DNA from: Heliocidaris tuberculata
Lineage: Eukaryota; Echinodermata; Echinoidea; Camarodonta; Echinometridae
DNA length: 64,000 nucleotides
Direction of reading: 5' to 3'
Assembly (NCBI GenBank): GCA_025618425.1
Contig: CM046842.1
Span: forward strand, 34,725,188-34,789,187
The translations under genes were made by a program, and so were the position numbers. A model generated the notes under the pieces. It had not been told where the DNA came from, searched no databases, and saw only the letters and a list, made by a program, of their open reading frames with translations. Below are positions 24,201-33,004 of the stretch, one piece after another; positions within the stretch are counted from its first letter, which is position 1, and each line of letters begins with the position of its first letter.

Positions 24201-27200
24201 TATGGAAGCATGAATGCCCTCTTAATGGACTCCGTGATAAGGTCAAGGACAAATCGTCTAGTGCATCAGATGAAGGCGTGTTATCTGTCGCACATCGGGA
24301 ATGCACACTGGAGGAATTGCGTGGTGATGTGCTCGGAATCAACAAAATGGATGATGTATCGCACTGCATCAGTTACGATCCACTCATACTAGAGATCGCA
24401 CAGAAAGAGTGTCTGAAGTTGAACCACGATCGTGAAGAGGCAATCTCGATAAAGCTAAGACTGCGCGAGCTGGGTAGGCTTCTCTTAGAGTTGAGGTTTG
24501 TAAGTGGAGACCCTCTTGCCACGTTACATACCTTCATCGACCCAGCCAAGTTCCAGAATGTTGTGATTGCTGCGAGGCGCTTGGCAGGGTTCAACCACCG
24601 CAGATATAACAACTCGTCGCCGAGTCTGAACACTAATGTTGGATACTCGCTCAAGAAATGTACATACATCTTGCAGGCAAAAGCATCAAGTCTAGGGGAC
24701 ACCCTCGCATACAAACGCGCTTCAGAGTTTCACGACATGCTTGAATTCCAGTTCCACGAAGAAACCACCTTGCCGCACTTTGGAAGCATTCTGGATGAAG
24801 GAAGGGGAAACCCTAAATGGTTATCACTCGCTCAGGATGTGGCGTGTTTGACATCGTACCTCAAGCGAATTGCCCATGAACAAATGCGAATGCTGCACAC
24901 AAACGAAGATATCTACGACGCGTGGCTCAACCTCAGCGAGATCGCCCTAACACAGGTGATACTTTTCAATCGACGGCGGCTTGGAAGCATCGCTAAGATG
25001 AAGCTCAGCGACTATGCCCGCAAGCACCAACCACTTCACCCGGATGTCCATGTTGTCTATGACGCCATGAGTCTCTTCGAGAAAGAGCTCTGCAAGAAGC
25101 TGACACGCATCGAGGTCATCGGAAAGAAAGGCAAGGTCGTGCCCGTGCTCCTCACAGACGAGATCAAACTCTGGATCGATATCCTCGTTGCGAAGCGCCA
25201 TGATGTAGGTATCCCGGACACAAACGAGTACCTCTTCCCCATGATCCAGCCTGATTCTAGGGTGTCCAACACAGTGAGGGGGTTGGAGTGTCTGCAGAGG
25301 TTTGCCTTTGAGTGTGGCGCCAGCAGTCCTGAGAACCTGCAGTGCAAGCAGTTGAAGAATCACATTGCTACACTGAGTCAGATTCTGAACCTGAAGGACA
25401 ATGAGTTGTGTATTGTAGCCAGACTGACAGGACATGATGTCAGGATACATGGACCTGATGCTATGTTACAGGTAAGTCTTGAGGGGGTCTACGACACCTG
25501 CTCAGGCAACAATTGCCCTTGGTCAATTTTCAACACTAACGACTTCCTAACTTCAACCGTAGACCTAACACTATACCTAATCTTAAACCTATCCTGACAA
25601 TTACTACATATCTTCTTTGATGAAATGAGGACTGGAGTAAATGTCGGACAATGTATGTCCAATCACCTTCTTCAGTCTATGCTTGCTTATATACTAGAGG
25701 GTTACTTTCATTCTCTTGTGCTGTAGCCCATTTTAAATGTGGCCAAGACTAAATTTTGGCCCATTTTCATAAAGGCTAATGAAGGTACACCTCGTTTAAA
25801 GGTGAAGGTGAGTTCTGGTCATGAGATTGAATTGTGAAAGAACAATTGGGAAAGGTTGGTTATACATCACATAATAATTGGTGTATGCTGCAAGTTTTTG
25901 GAATCACGAAAATGATGAGAAATTGACCCATCCTGTTCAGAGTCACATGCACTGCACACAGAAATGTGTAAATGGGACAACCCACAAATGTTCGGCCCAA
26001 ACATTTTAGCTCTTTCGTGTCATGTGAGAGCATTTGAATAAAAATTCTTTTCAGGGGACATTTCTCTCATGATAAACTTCCACACTAACATAAAAAGCTC
26101 ACATATTATTTTTCACCTTTCCCAGAACTTAGCCTTCTCTTCACCTTTATTTAATGATTTATGGAGGGCCATGTACATGCATCATCCGTTTCATTCTATG
26201 ATTTATGGAGGGCCATGTACATGCATCATCCGTTTCATTCTATGATTTATGGAGGGCCATGTACATGCATCATCCGTTTCATTCTATGATTTATGGAGGG
26301 CCATGTACATGCATCATCCGTTTCATTCTATGATTTATGGAGGGCCATGTACATGCATCATCCGTTTCATTCTATGATTTATGGAGGGCATATGTACATG
26401 CATCATCCATTTCATTCTATGATTTATGGAGGGCCATGTACATGCATCATCCGTTTCATTCTGTGCAAAGTACATGTAGTGTTATTTTGTTACCAAATGA
26501 CTAAAAAAAAACTTAAACCAGTGATGACATGAAATTTAAAGAGATATCTCCTAAATTCCTTTCATTTCTCTTCTTTTCCCCTTATTCTCTTTATTGTCTG
26601 TCTATCCTGTCTCCTCTTCTTCCTCCTCTATCCCATTCTCTTTATTCTCTCTCCTCTCCTTTCACTTCTTTCCCATCTTCTTTTTCGTTCTGATCTCTCC
26701 TTCCCTTTCCTGTTCTGCTGTCGATGTCTTATTTCTTCCTCAGGTGATCAAACTGTGCAAGGTGCTGATATCAATAGAGAATGGAGACAGGACTAGACTT
26801 GTTGCCCAGTCACTTGATGATATCCCTCTTTTCAGAGATGAGGGTAAGTCTATTGATGAGGCAGCGTGATACTCTGGAATACTGTTAACGTTTCAGTCAC
26901 TAACTAAAGGATTATGTGTATTGTAGTCATTTATTCACTGAAATCAGTCTCAGTAAAGGATCTTTCGGCATAGACTCTCTGCTGTACGCAAAATCTTTCC
27001 ACAGTAATGCATCGTTAAATTGTGGATTCTAAATGGTTTATGTGTGAAGATAGCATACACAAAATTTCAGAGCCCAATATCCCTTACAATACATTTGCTG
27101 TAGTGTTACACAGGTCAAAGTCCACAGGCGTTCCCGGGCAGTTTAGTGACTAAAAGGTTTAATTCAGTAAATTAGGCTTCCCATGGTCACAGAAAAATCT

Positions 27201-30200
27201 TGAGAGCCATGGAAGAATAAATTCTTCAGAAAAAGTCATGGAAAATGGAAACAAATCTCCCAAAGTGTTGGCTATGGCAGCTTGGATGTCACAACCCGTA
27301 CCCGAATGGTACTTAGCTGGTAATGGAAAAAGGCAAAAATGGGTCATGGAAAGTCATGGAATTTTGTTCTCCAATATCCGTGGCAGCCCTGTAGATCTAT
27401 GTAAATGGGTTTAAGAGTCACTTATATGCAAAATAGTACAAATTACTTTTTGTTCAAAACAAGTTTTCTGTTTGTACAATAAATTTAATACCTTTACAAG
27501 ACTTTACCCTGTTAACAATGACATTCTTCATCAGATGACTGCAGTTGTCTGATGAAGTCTGCATCATTGGCAGGTGAAAGTTCCAACAAGGATATCCGAT
27601 GACTTGATTTGATTAGAACAGATATTCTGATAACACAAAATTTGTATCAAATGAACAAATCGGACTATCTCTGATTTAACTATGGCTCATTAAAGCTGTT
27701 TTTTTTATTTTCTTCTGCAAAGGCGAGATTTCCGCAGGAGCTTGTTTTATGTGTCTTCATGAATATCAAGAACTTTGAGATTTTCTGAGCTTTTTTTTTT
27801 TTTTTTATAGATTTAGAGCCAAATCGTAGTCTGCTTTTGTGTACATTTACTGTATGTGTTTCACAATGAGAGTAAATGCTACATGCATTTACTTTGATTT
27901 AAAACTAGTATTGAGTTGTTAAGGAATGATTACAGAATGAAGCACGTTTTTATAGAGTGTTTCTGTGTCAGTGGCTAAATTTCGTCCAGATCATCATGAA
28001 TATTATTCATTATTTATCATCTAACCCTAAAATGACTTTTTAGAGGTTCTAAATACTGGGGGCGGGAGGGGGGAGTGGGGGGTATGATGACCTCCCCTCA
28101 ACTACAGAGCGACTGAACATTAACGAATTGTGCACAAACCATCCGAAATGATGTAGATAACAATTTTAGAAATAGTATGCGTTTGCCTCGAAAGACCCAT
28201 TTCAGTACTAGCACTCAAGATCACCTTTAATGTTTTGATGATGTACCTCTTTTATTGATTGAACTGACAGAGATAACTGTGGAATACAATTTCATGGAAG
28301 ATGGCATCCTGGAGACTCAAATTGGTATAACTCCTGTGCAGAGCAGCAGAAGACGTTCGTCATCGTCACCGAAAAAAGCCCACAAGAAGAAGCATAAGAC
28401 ATCCTCATCATCAAACTCCACCAAACCAAGTAAGTGAAGGGTTTCACCTGTAAAAGGAGTGCACTAGTTTTGTTTTTTTAAGGGAAGCTTGAGTTCTGGG
28501 AATGGTAAAAAATAATTTGTGAGCTTTCTCATTCTTTTTATGTTAGTTTGGAAGATTATCATAGTGGATATGTCCCCAGAAAAGGATTGCTCTTCAAATG
28601 ATCTCACATTCAAAATATGACAAGAAACAGCTGAAATGTTTGGGCCGAATATTTGTGTCTAGTCCCATATATACATTTCTGTGTGCAATGCATGTGACTC
28701 TCAGCAGGATTGAGTCAATTTCTCATCATTTTGGCAGTTCCAAAACCTTACAAAACCTTACAAAACCTTACAGCATGCACCAATTCTTATGTGCCATATA
28801 TTTAACCTTTCACAATTGCTTTGAGACAGTTTCTTTCACAATTCCAGTTCATGACCAGAACTCAACTTCATCTTTAATTCTACAGGGCTCATCCCAAACG
28901 ATAGCTGAATGTAAAATTATCACTTCAGGGCCCTGTTTCATAAAACCTGTTATTATTATTAACAACTACCCAATTTTTATGACCGATTTGCTCTCAGCCA
29001 ATCGGATTCAAGGATTTCAGTAGCTTATAACAACAAGCTAGTTTGTAATTACAATTTGTACATGTGCCGAAGAAAGTCATTTGTACGGAGTACAAATTTC
29101 AGGGTCATTTGTACCATGTACTAATTACATACTGGCTTATAATTGTAACTTGTTATTGATAACAACAGGGCCTGTAGTTTTATGGATTGCTCATATAACA
29201 TGGTGTTTAGATGGGTTCTACTGAAGGAAACTACAAGTGTTATATATCATTAGGAAGCTCAACTAAAAGTTACCTTTAAGGTCATGAATCACTATAAATT
29301 ACACCAAGGTATAGGCCTTCACCTGGGAAATTAGTATAGTCAAGGATTGTAATTCCGAACAGATTGTATTACCGTACGTGTAAAGTTAAGCGCCTAAAAT
29401 GGGTTTTCATACGCGTGGGATTACGCGTATGAAAACCACACTATTGCAACAAAGGTTGTGTCTTTTTCCCATAGGTTTCACACGTTCGGAAATACAGTAC
29501 CTTTTTCAAGGGACCAAAACGCCGCGTAGTTGGGAAGGGGTTCACTCGGAAGGGAATATCGTATTAAATCTACGTTGTCTTTTTAAACTTCCATCAACTT
29601 CTTTTTTTGTAGGACTTTGAGCATTCATTATGTATAGTTTGACAGATATTCGTTTCATATTTTATTTGCTATTGTTGATTTTCTGAAAAGTGTTCGGACA
29701 CTGGATCAACCACTATATTTAAAGTATTGTTTCATAGATGAATGTTTGTGTCAGATATCCCAGAACTCAGCTTACAATACTTAAAGGTAGTGTTCAGTAG
29801 TGGGAAAGAGTGCGCTTTGGAGATTTAACTACTTTGGCAGCTGGAATGAAAATTACCATATGATCATTTCAATTATTTTACTGAAAGTCACCGCAAATCA
29901 TTAGTGGCCATGTATCTTTTTTATGCAAGCCAGACAATATGAGACTATTTATACACCTGCCAAACAAAGTTTGAAGGGGGTATACAGGAATCAGCGTGTG
30001 GTTGGGCAGTCAGGCGGGCGGTCAGTCCGAGCGTTGCAAACCTTGCGCATCAAACTACTTCCTCATTTTTTTAACAGTGCTCTTGAAATTCACCACACAC
30101 ATTGGTCTTGGGATGGTAACGGCATATTGCAATAAATCAGGTTGAAATCTTGCGGATTGAACTACTTCCTCATTTTTCAAGCAATGCTCGTTACATTTGG

Positions 30201-30745
30201 CACTCACATTTGTCTTGTGGTAAAGATATGCAAGACATTGTTTCAATGTGTAGCAAATTACGTTACCATGGTAACGACATATAGCAATAAAACAGGAAAA
30301 TATTGCACATCAAACCACTTCCTCATTTTTGAAGCAATGCTCAGAAAATTTTGCACACACATTGGGGCGGGGGGTATTAATCACCTTCAGTGATATTCTA
30401 GTTTTAATCAGTTACATGCCAATTTTCTTTTTGCTACCACTACTGCACAATACCTTTAATGTGATGTTACGATTCTTTGCAGCAGGCTCCAAGAAGAGTC
30501 GGTCCAAGTCCTCATCATCGGACAGCCCTCGCAAGAAGCCTCAGAAACGCCCCTGGACACCTGATGAGAAGGCTGCAGTCTTTGAGATGTTCCAGCATGA
30601 GATCCTGCAGAACAAGCTCCCTGGCAAGGGTCCCATTCAGCAGCTCCTGGCCCGGCAGCCTGTCCTGTGCCATCGGACATGGAGCAACGTCAAAGACTTC
30701 ATTAGGAACTACCTGGTCACCAAGTCCAGGCAAGGTCTTCTCTGA
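18064..30745 (+). CDS. Domesticated Crypton-like tyrosine recombinase with zinc-knuckle motifs
   Basis: Eight plus-strand exons keep one frame: 18064-18240, 19344-19547, 21233-21320, 22631-22846, 24063-25471, 26744-26843, 28271-28429 and 30483-30745, all with GT/AG boundaries and matching phases. From ATG 18067 the product is about 870 residues. In order: a Gln-rich N-terminus with an IKEE sumoylation-like motif; a Cys2His2-like motif (about C181, C184, H194, H199); a CSYC...HEC motif (about 262-279); a large all-helical domain; Ser/Arg/Lys-rich linkers; and a C-terminal module starting RPWTPDEKAAV. The large domain keeps NRRRLGSIAKM (Arg I-like), GKKGKVVPVLL (Lys hairpin) and LTGHD (His). 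The second Arg is replaced in LKNHIATLS, and the nucleophile Tyr expected in HxxxxYRLP is missing (HGPDAMLQ). This fits a domesticated, catalytically dead recombinase acting as a nuclear DNA-binding protein. Upstream exons may exist. Confidence 0.7.
18504..19074. mobile_element. GTCCCCGCC...GGCGGGGAC repeat element
   Basis: Short inverted termini GTCCCCGCC (18504) and GGCGGGGAC (ending 19074) enclose a GT-rich and CCGT-repeat block (18557-18600). Two direct copies of a ~140-bp segment containing GATAGGGCTGGGTGGGGGCT follow. The design (termini, then GTCCGTCCGTCC, then AT-rich body) recalls widespread marine-invertebrate repeats. It sits in intron 1. Confidence 0.6.
19344..19547 (+). CDS. Exon 2 of the recombinase-derived gene (Gln-rich)
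   Basis: The acceptor TTCCTGTTACCAG leads into VQIQTQAQVQPQVFYQAVTT, followed by a Q/V-rich section and NNLGGTTTVTIDPLVYETAY-L-Q. The exon is 204 nt, phase 0 at both ends, with donor CTTCAG|GTAAGG. Gln-rich segments are common in transcription-factor activation regions. Confidence 0.7.
19628..19708 (+). pseudogene. Partial duplicate of exon 2 in the intron
   Basis: This stretch encodes NTASPDNLGGTTLTIDPLVY followed by ETAYLCMQ and then GTAAAG, closely matching the last third of exon 2. It has a donor-like end but no convincing polypyrimidine-AG acceptor at its start, so it is probably not spliced in. The nucleotide divergence suggests an old duplication. Confidence 0.6.
19829..19965 (+). mobile_element. 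tRNA-derived SINE
   Basis: GTCGTAGTCGAGTGGTTTAA contains a polymerase III A box and GGATTCAATCCC a B box about 45 bp later, resembling a tRNA-Ser/Leu head. The tRNA-unrelated body starts with TGTCCTTGAGCAAGGCATTT, a motif typical of vertebrate and invertebrate SINE bodies. Intronic. Confidence 0.65.
19970..20340. mobile_element. TTAA-flanked MITE family B (TTGAGTTCTGG ends)
   Basis: TTAA borders both ends. The termini after TTAA read AGATAAAGTTGAGTTCTGG and the inverse of GGGAAGCTTGAATTCTGG. The internal sequence includes ACATTTCAGCTG and GGATTGAGTC-like words. Five more copies lie at 25796, 28478, 34882, 57277 and 59509. TTAA target duplication suggests piggyBac-type mobilisation. Confidence 0.7.
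21233..21320 (+). CDS. Exon 3 of the recombinase-derived gene
   Basis: 88 nt, entering in phase 0 after TGATTTCAG and leaving in phase 1 at AAAACA|GTGAGT. It encodes AQANNAVKTTDENSLEEEHE then TVIIPKTKN. An acidic linker with no known domain. Confidence 0.65.
21460..22047. mobile_element. 588-bp element with 28-bp inverted termini
   Basis: AGGCACCACAAAACCACCAA at 21460 continues to 21487 and is repeated as an exact inverse at 22020-22047. No coding capacity. Target duplication not obvious. It lies between exons 3 and 4. Confidence 0.75.
22206..22338. mobile_element. MITE family A copy
   Basis: GGCCCTGTTTCATAAAAC start and GTTTTATGAAACAGGGCC end, with the internal TTGATTGGCTGAGAG motif. Intronic in the recombinase-derived gene. 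Confidence 0.8.
22631..22846 (+). CDS. Exon 4, Cys2His2-like zinc motif
   Basis: After the acceptor CAATCCCCAG the exon completes a split Asn codon and encodes YFCLYCEKPVSKMPRHLVKL-H (C-x2-C-x9-H-x4-H), followed by a charged helix DPILKDAKLAKLRNLG. The donor is AATCTAG|GTACG. The C-x2-C spacing and the helix before the next exon match the N-terminal zinc motif of the related animal recombinase-like family. Confidence 0.7.
22932..23125. mobile_element. MITE with TACAGTCAAACCTG ends and TATAAAGACC repeats
   Basis: The start TACAGTCAAACCTG and the end CAGGTTTCACTGTA are inverse. The interior repeats GACCACCTGTCTATAAAGACC-like words. This is a familiar type of marine-invertebrate MITE. Intronic. 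Confidence 0.7.
23237..23266 (+). other. Possible 30-nt cassette microexon
   Basis: GCATCTTCTAG precedes, and GTGGGA follows, a 30-nt segment that keeps phase 1 at both ends and would insert about ten codons (D-A-K-L-L-Q-A-H-I-I) between exons 4 and 5. Its start copies the DAKL segment of exon 4. There is no transcript evidence. Confidence 0.3.
24063..25471 (+). CDS. Exon 5, tyrosine recombinase-like domain
   Basis: A single 1,409-nt exon after TTTTTCATCACAG. It begins HNMHVLQKGKGSLIVKKRP, has the CSYCYAYYIKRDLWKHEC zinc-like motif, and continues to GPDAMLQ before CAG|GTAAGT. Family landmarks: LTQVILFNRRRLGSIAKM (Arg box I), GKKGKVVPVLLTDEIKLW (Lys hairpin), NEYLFPM, RGLECLQRFAFECGA, LKNHIATLSQIL (box II, Lys for Arg) and LTGHDVRIHG. 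It is richer in CG dinucleotides than its flanks. The lack of introns in the catalytic region suits descent from a transposon reading frame. Confidence 0.75.
25490..25670. mobile_element. Diverged relative of the telomere-core foldback
   Basis: Right after the exon 5 donor lies ACAATTGCCCTTGG, then AGACCTAACACTATACCTAA-type repeats, then GGAGTAAATGTCGGACA. The order and wording match 13669-13860 in decayed form. Confidence 0.45.
25796..26154. mobile_element. MITE family B copy
   Basis: TTAA at 25796 and 26151. GTGAGTTCTGGTCATGAGAT near the left end and CCCAGAACTTAGCCTTC near the right. Intronic, immediately followed by the minisatellite. Confidence 0.65.
26156..26464. repeat. Seven-copy 44-bp minisatellite
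   Basis: Units of GATTTATGGAGGGCCATGTA... start at 26156, 26200, 26244, 26288, 26332, 26376 and 26421. Copies are almost identical; the sixth has a one-base insertion and a G-to-A change. It lies in the intron between exons 5 and 6. The repetitive frame over it (YGGPCTCIIRFIL type) is an artefact. Confidence 0.95.
26744..26843 (+). CDS. Exon 6 of the recombinase-derived gene
   Basis: 100 nt after an unusually long pyrimidine tract ending TTCTTCCTCAG. It encodes VIKLCKVLISIENGDRTRLV then AQSLDDIPLFRDE and ends GAGG|GTAAGT in phase 1. In the related family this segment (xxLAKVSKxLxAxExG...GKSLDEI) directly follows the catalytic Tyr, which supports the alignment and the loss of that Tyr. Confidence 0.7.
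27170..27395. repeat. TCATGGAAA-rich repeat, probably a MITE
   Basis: Contains GTCATGGAAAGTCATGGAAT and the end GGCAGCCCTGTAG, a word order seen in common marine repeats. The left end is not clearly defined. Confidence 0.35.
28271..28429 (+). CDS. Exon 7, acidic then Ser/Lys-rich linker
   Basis: It follows GATTGAACTGACAG, enters in phase 1 and encodes EITVEYNFMEDGILETQIGI, then SSRRRSSSSPKKAHKKKHK and SSSSNSTKP, ending CCAA|GTAAGT. The basic Ser-rich section is likely a nuclear-localisation or phosphorylation region. Confidence 0.65.
28478..28877. mobile_element. MITE family B copy
   Basis: TTAA at 28478 and 28874, with GGGAAGCTTGAGTTCTGG at the left and CCAGAACTCAACTTCATC at the right. It carries a triple 12-bp repeat (AAAACCTTACA) at 28740-28772. 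Confidence 0.75.
28928..29173. mobile_element. MITE family A copy with extra central sequence
   Basis: Starts GGGCCCTGTTTCATAAAACC and ends ATAACAACAGGGCCTG. The interior has CAGCCAATCGGATTCAAGG. It is about 90 bp longer than other copies because of an insert around TTTGTACATGTGCCG. Confidence 0.65.
29945..30405. repeat. CACCTGCC...GGGGGTATTAATCACC repeat element
   Basis: It begins with CACCTGCCAAACAAAGTTTG and ends GGGGTATTAATCACCTTCAG. Between them three imperfect copies of a CACTTCCTCATTTTT unit start near 30050, 30167 and 30316. Architecture similar to the element at 18504. Last intron of the recombinase-derived gene. Confidence 0.5.
30483..30745 (+). CDS. Exon 8, C-terminal helical module
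   Basis: Entered through TTTGCAGCAG, a tandem acceptor: starting at 30483 gives T-G-S, at 30486 gives S-S, both in frame. It encodes SKKSRSKSSSSDSPRKKPQK, then RPWTPDEKAAVFEMFQHEIL, LPGKGPIQQLLARQPVLCHR and TWSNVKDFIRNYLVTKSR, with stop TGA at 30743-30745. The pattern W-T-x2-E...F...PGK...P-x-L-x2-R-x-W-x2-V/I-K matches the C-terminal Myb/SANT-like module found in related animal recombinase-like proteins. Confidence 0.7.
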
Positions 30746-30778
30746 AAGAACTCTAGCTCTCTGATGTCATTTGTTGTT

Positions 30779-31162
30779 GAGCAACATTAAAGGTATCCCA
30801 AGGATCTGTTGGTCATCAAGTAATATTTTCTAGACCTTGGTGTCTTTTGTTGTAGAACAACATCAAAGATATCACTAGGAACTAAATTGGCACCAAGTTC
30901 TGGAAAATCCTCCTGTAGAAGGAATATGGTGACCCCAGATGTCAAGGAAAGTCAAAGACTACTCATAGAATTTCCTTCTCAGCGTCTTTTGTGGTAACCC
31001 CCCCCGAGTCATTAATATCTGATGTGCAACATCAATGACATCAGTAGAAAATACTTGGTCATCACACCTAAGCAGCACCCCTTGTAGGAATCTGTTGCTA
31101 TCAGTAGTTCAGCAACATCAGAAAGCTCTCTCAGAAGAATGTACCTCATCGTCAAATCCAAG
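30779..31162 (+). repeat. Four decayed copies of the end of the coding sequence
   Basis: The coding segment 30679-30732 (GAGCAACGTCAAAGACTTCA... to ACCAAGTCCAGG) recurs in diverged form at 30779-30823, 30853-30905, 31024-31075 and 31109-31162. Each keeps the order GCAACATCAAAGA, TAGGAACTA, TTGGTCATCAAG. All follow the stop codon, so they are non-coding relics of tandem duplication. Confidence 0.55.
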
Positions 31163-32899
31163 TGGAGGATTTTTCTGTATTCCACTATCTCTCTTGATTG
31201 CCAATCCAAACTAAGGAACTTCAGGATTGCTTGTCAAAGAAAGTCAATATAGCTCGGAATCTAATAAATGTTTATCTTAAGGGATGTCTGTATTCCTGCA
31301 TTCCTTTTGGAAAACATCTGAGAAACGGATTTTTAATACTGGCAAATTACTTGGGCTTTAAATGTTTTTTTTTTTTCTTGAATTCTGTGTGCAGTGACGA
31401 CAGTTTGCATACAAACTGGGAAATTCCCATTGAAATTTTGTAAAAATCGCATATGCGGCAAAAAACAGCAGACCAGCCTCTGGAACACCATCCCAAATGG
31501 GATTGCTCATACATGTAGCATGGCTGTCTCAAGACGGAAACCATTTCTGTTTGGTTGCGGAGAAGGATTCATTAGGAGAGATTTCCCTTCACGGGAAAAT
31601 CTTGTGAAGTTGATGGATGCTACATCCATCATATAAGAACTCTCAGTCAGAAACCCAAAGTGCATGGCTGGTGATCTCTGTCAGGAGAATCGGCATATGC
31701 TGTGATATTCCATAGAAACTCGCTCTGATCTGGCTCAAAGTCTATATCGATAAAGATGCTGCTGCGACCACATATGACATATGGTGGACTAGGAATGTAT
31801 TATATCTTGTGTACCCATAGCTGTGAACTCCCTACCTCTATGTATAATGTAACATTGTTATCGATTAGTCAAGATTTACTCATAAGTTTTGTTTATTTTG
31901 TGTGTTAATGTGGTTTTTAGAACGAAAATCGGATGTTTCTTGAGCAGTGAACTTAGCTTGGGTGCGTCCCCACAATGATATTCTTCTTGCCTGTTATACT
32001 TAGTGTGGTGCGCGGCCCCTCTTGCGCTCACTCACATAAGGACCTCATGTGTCAAAGTGATGACTTGCTCATGTACAAGCCATTGATGTTGTATGTGATG
32101 CAATATATGGAACAATGGGACGACTGCTTGGAAAAAACTACTCGCGGTGAATTACGAATTACGTGTACTTTGCATTCAAATATTGTGAATTATGATTTTA
32201 CATACATGTGAATTAATCGTGTATAAATTGCCAGAGTGCATACACCATGATATGTACTGCATTATTGTAAACTGACATTGTGTATATACATTTTGTGAAA
32301 AATGCATTGTACAAAGAAGAAGATGTAAATATGTTATACGTGTTACATAAGGCTGTATGGACATGTGGGTCCAAGTAGAATTGAAATGAGGCATGTTTAC
32401 ACTGTGTGCAAATCGGTTGCTGGGACGATGATATTGAAGTCAAATTAGCAAATGGCTTCTAGGATTGGCTGTTGCTGATTCTTGATTAAAGTAGGAAAAG
32501 GACTTTCAAAGTTATTCAAGAATCTAGCATGATTATGATGTGATATCCTCTTGAGATTAATGTTTTACCCTATTTTATGAGGTAGAACTTTTTTTTTTTG
32601 GGGGGGTGGGGAGAGGAGAGGGGGCAGGTCCGTTAGAAAATCCCAGGCACCATGAGCAATTTGACAAGAGTTCTTAAAAGATTGAAAGTTGGGCTTTGCG
32701 TATGTTAACTGAGGATAATCTAAATTAAACTTAGACTATTTTGCTTCCATTGTGTAGCCACTGCAATACCTCTACCTTTTTTCACAAAACTAGATTTTCA
32801 AATCTAGGATTTGGCCTGTCAGCATGTGGAATGAAACAGGATTGCAGCATCTCAGAGCACTGTGAAGAAACAGAATACACAGGAGTGGTGCTTTAGCTT

Positions 32900-33004
32900 T
32901 TGAAAGCTTCAGAAATTTACTCTCAGCCAACCACATGCAAGGATTTCAGTAGCTTATAACAGTTATTGCAACTTTTCATTGATGACATTTTACGAAACAG
33001 GGCC
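32900..33004. mobile_element. Partial MITE family A copy
   Basis: CTCAGCCAACCACATGCAAG through TTTACGAAACAGGGCCC; the left terminus is missing. Confidence 0.6.

Noticed and set aside
24373..25450. Minus-strand frames of 96-167 residues over exon 5
   Set aside because: Shadows of the long plus-strand exon; no domain and no splice context.
26156..26464. CRISPR array
   Set aside because: Units are continuous with no unique spacers and lie in a eukaryotic intron; it is a minisatellite.
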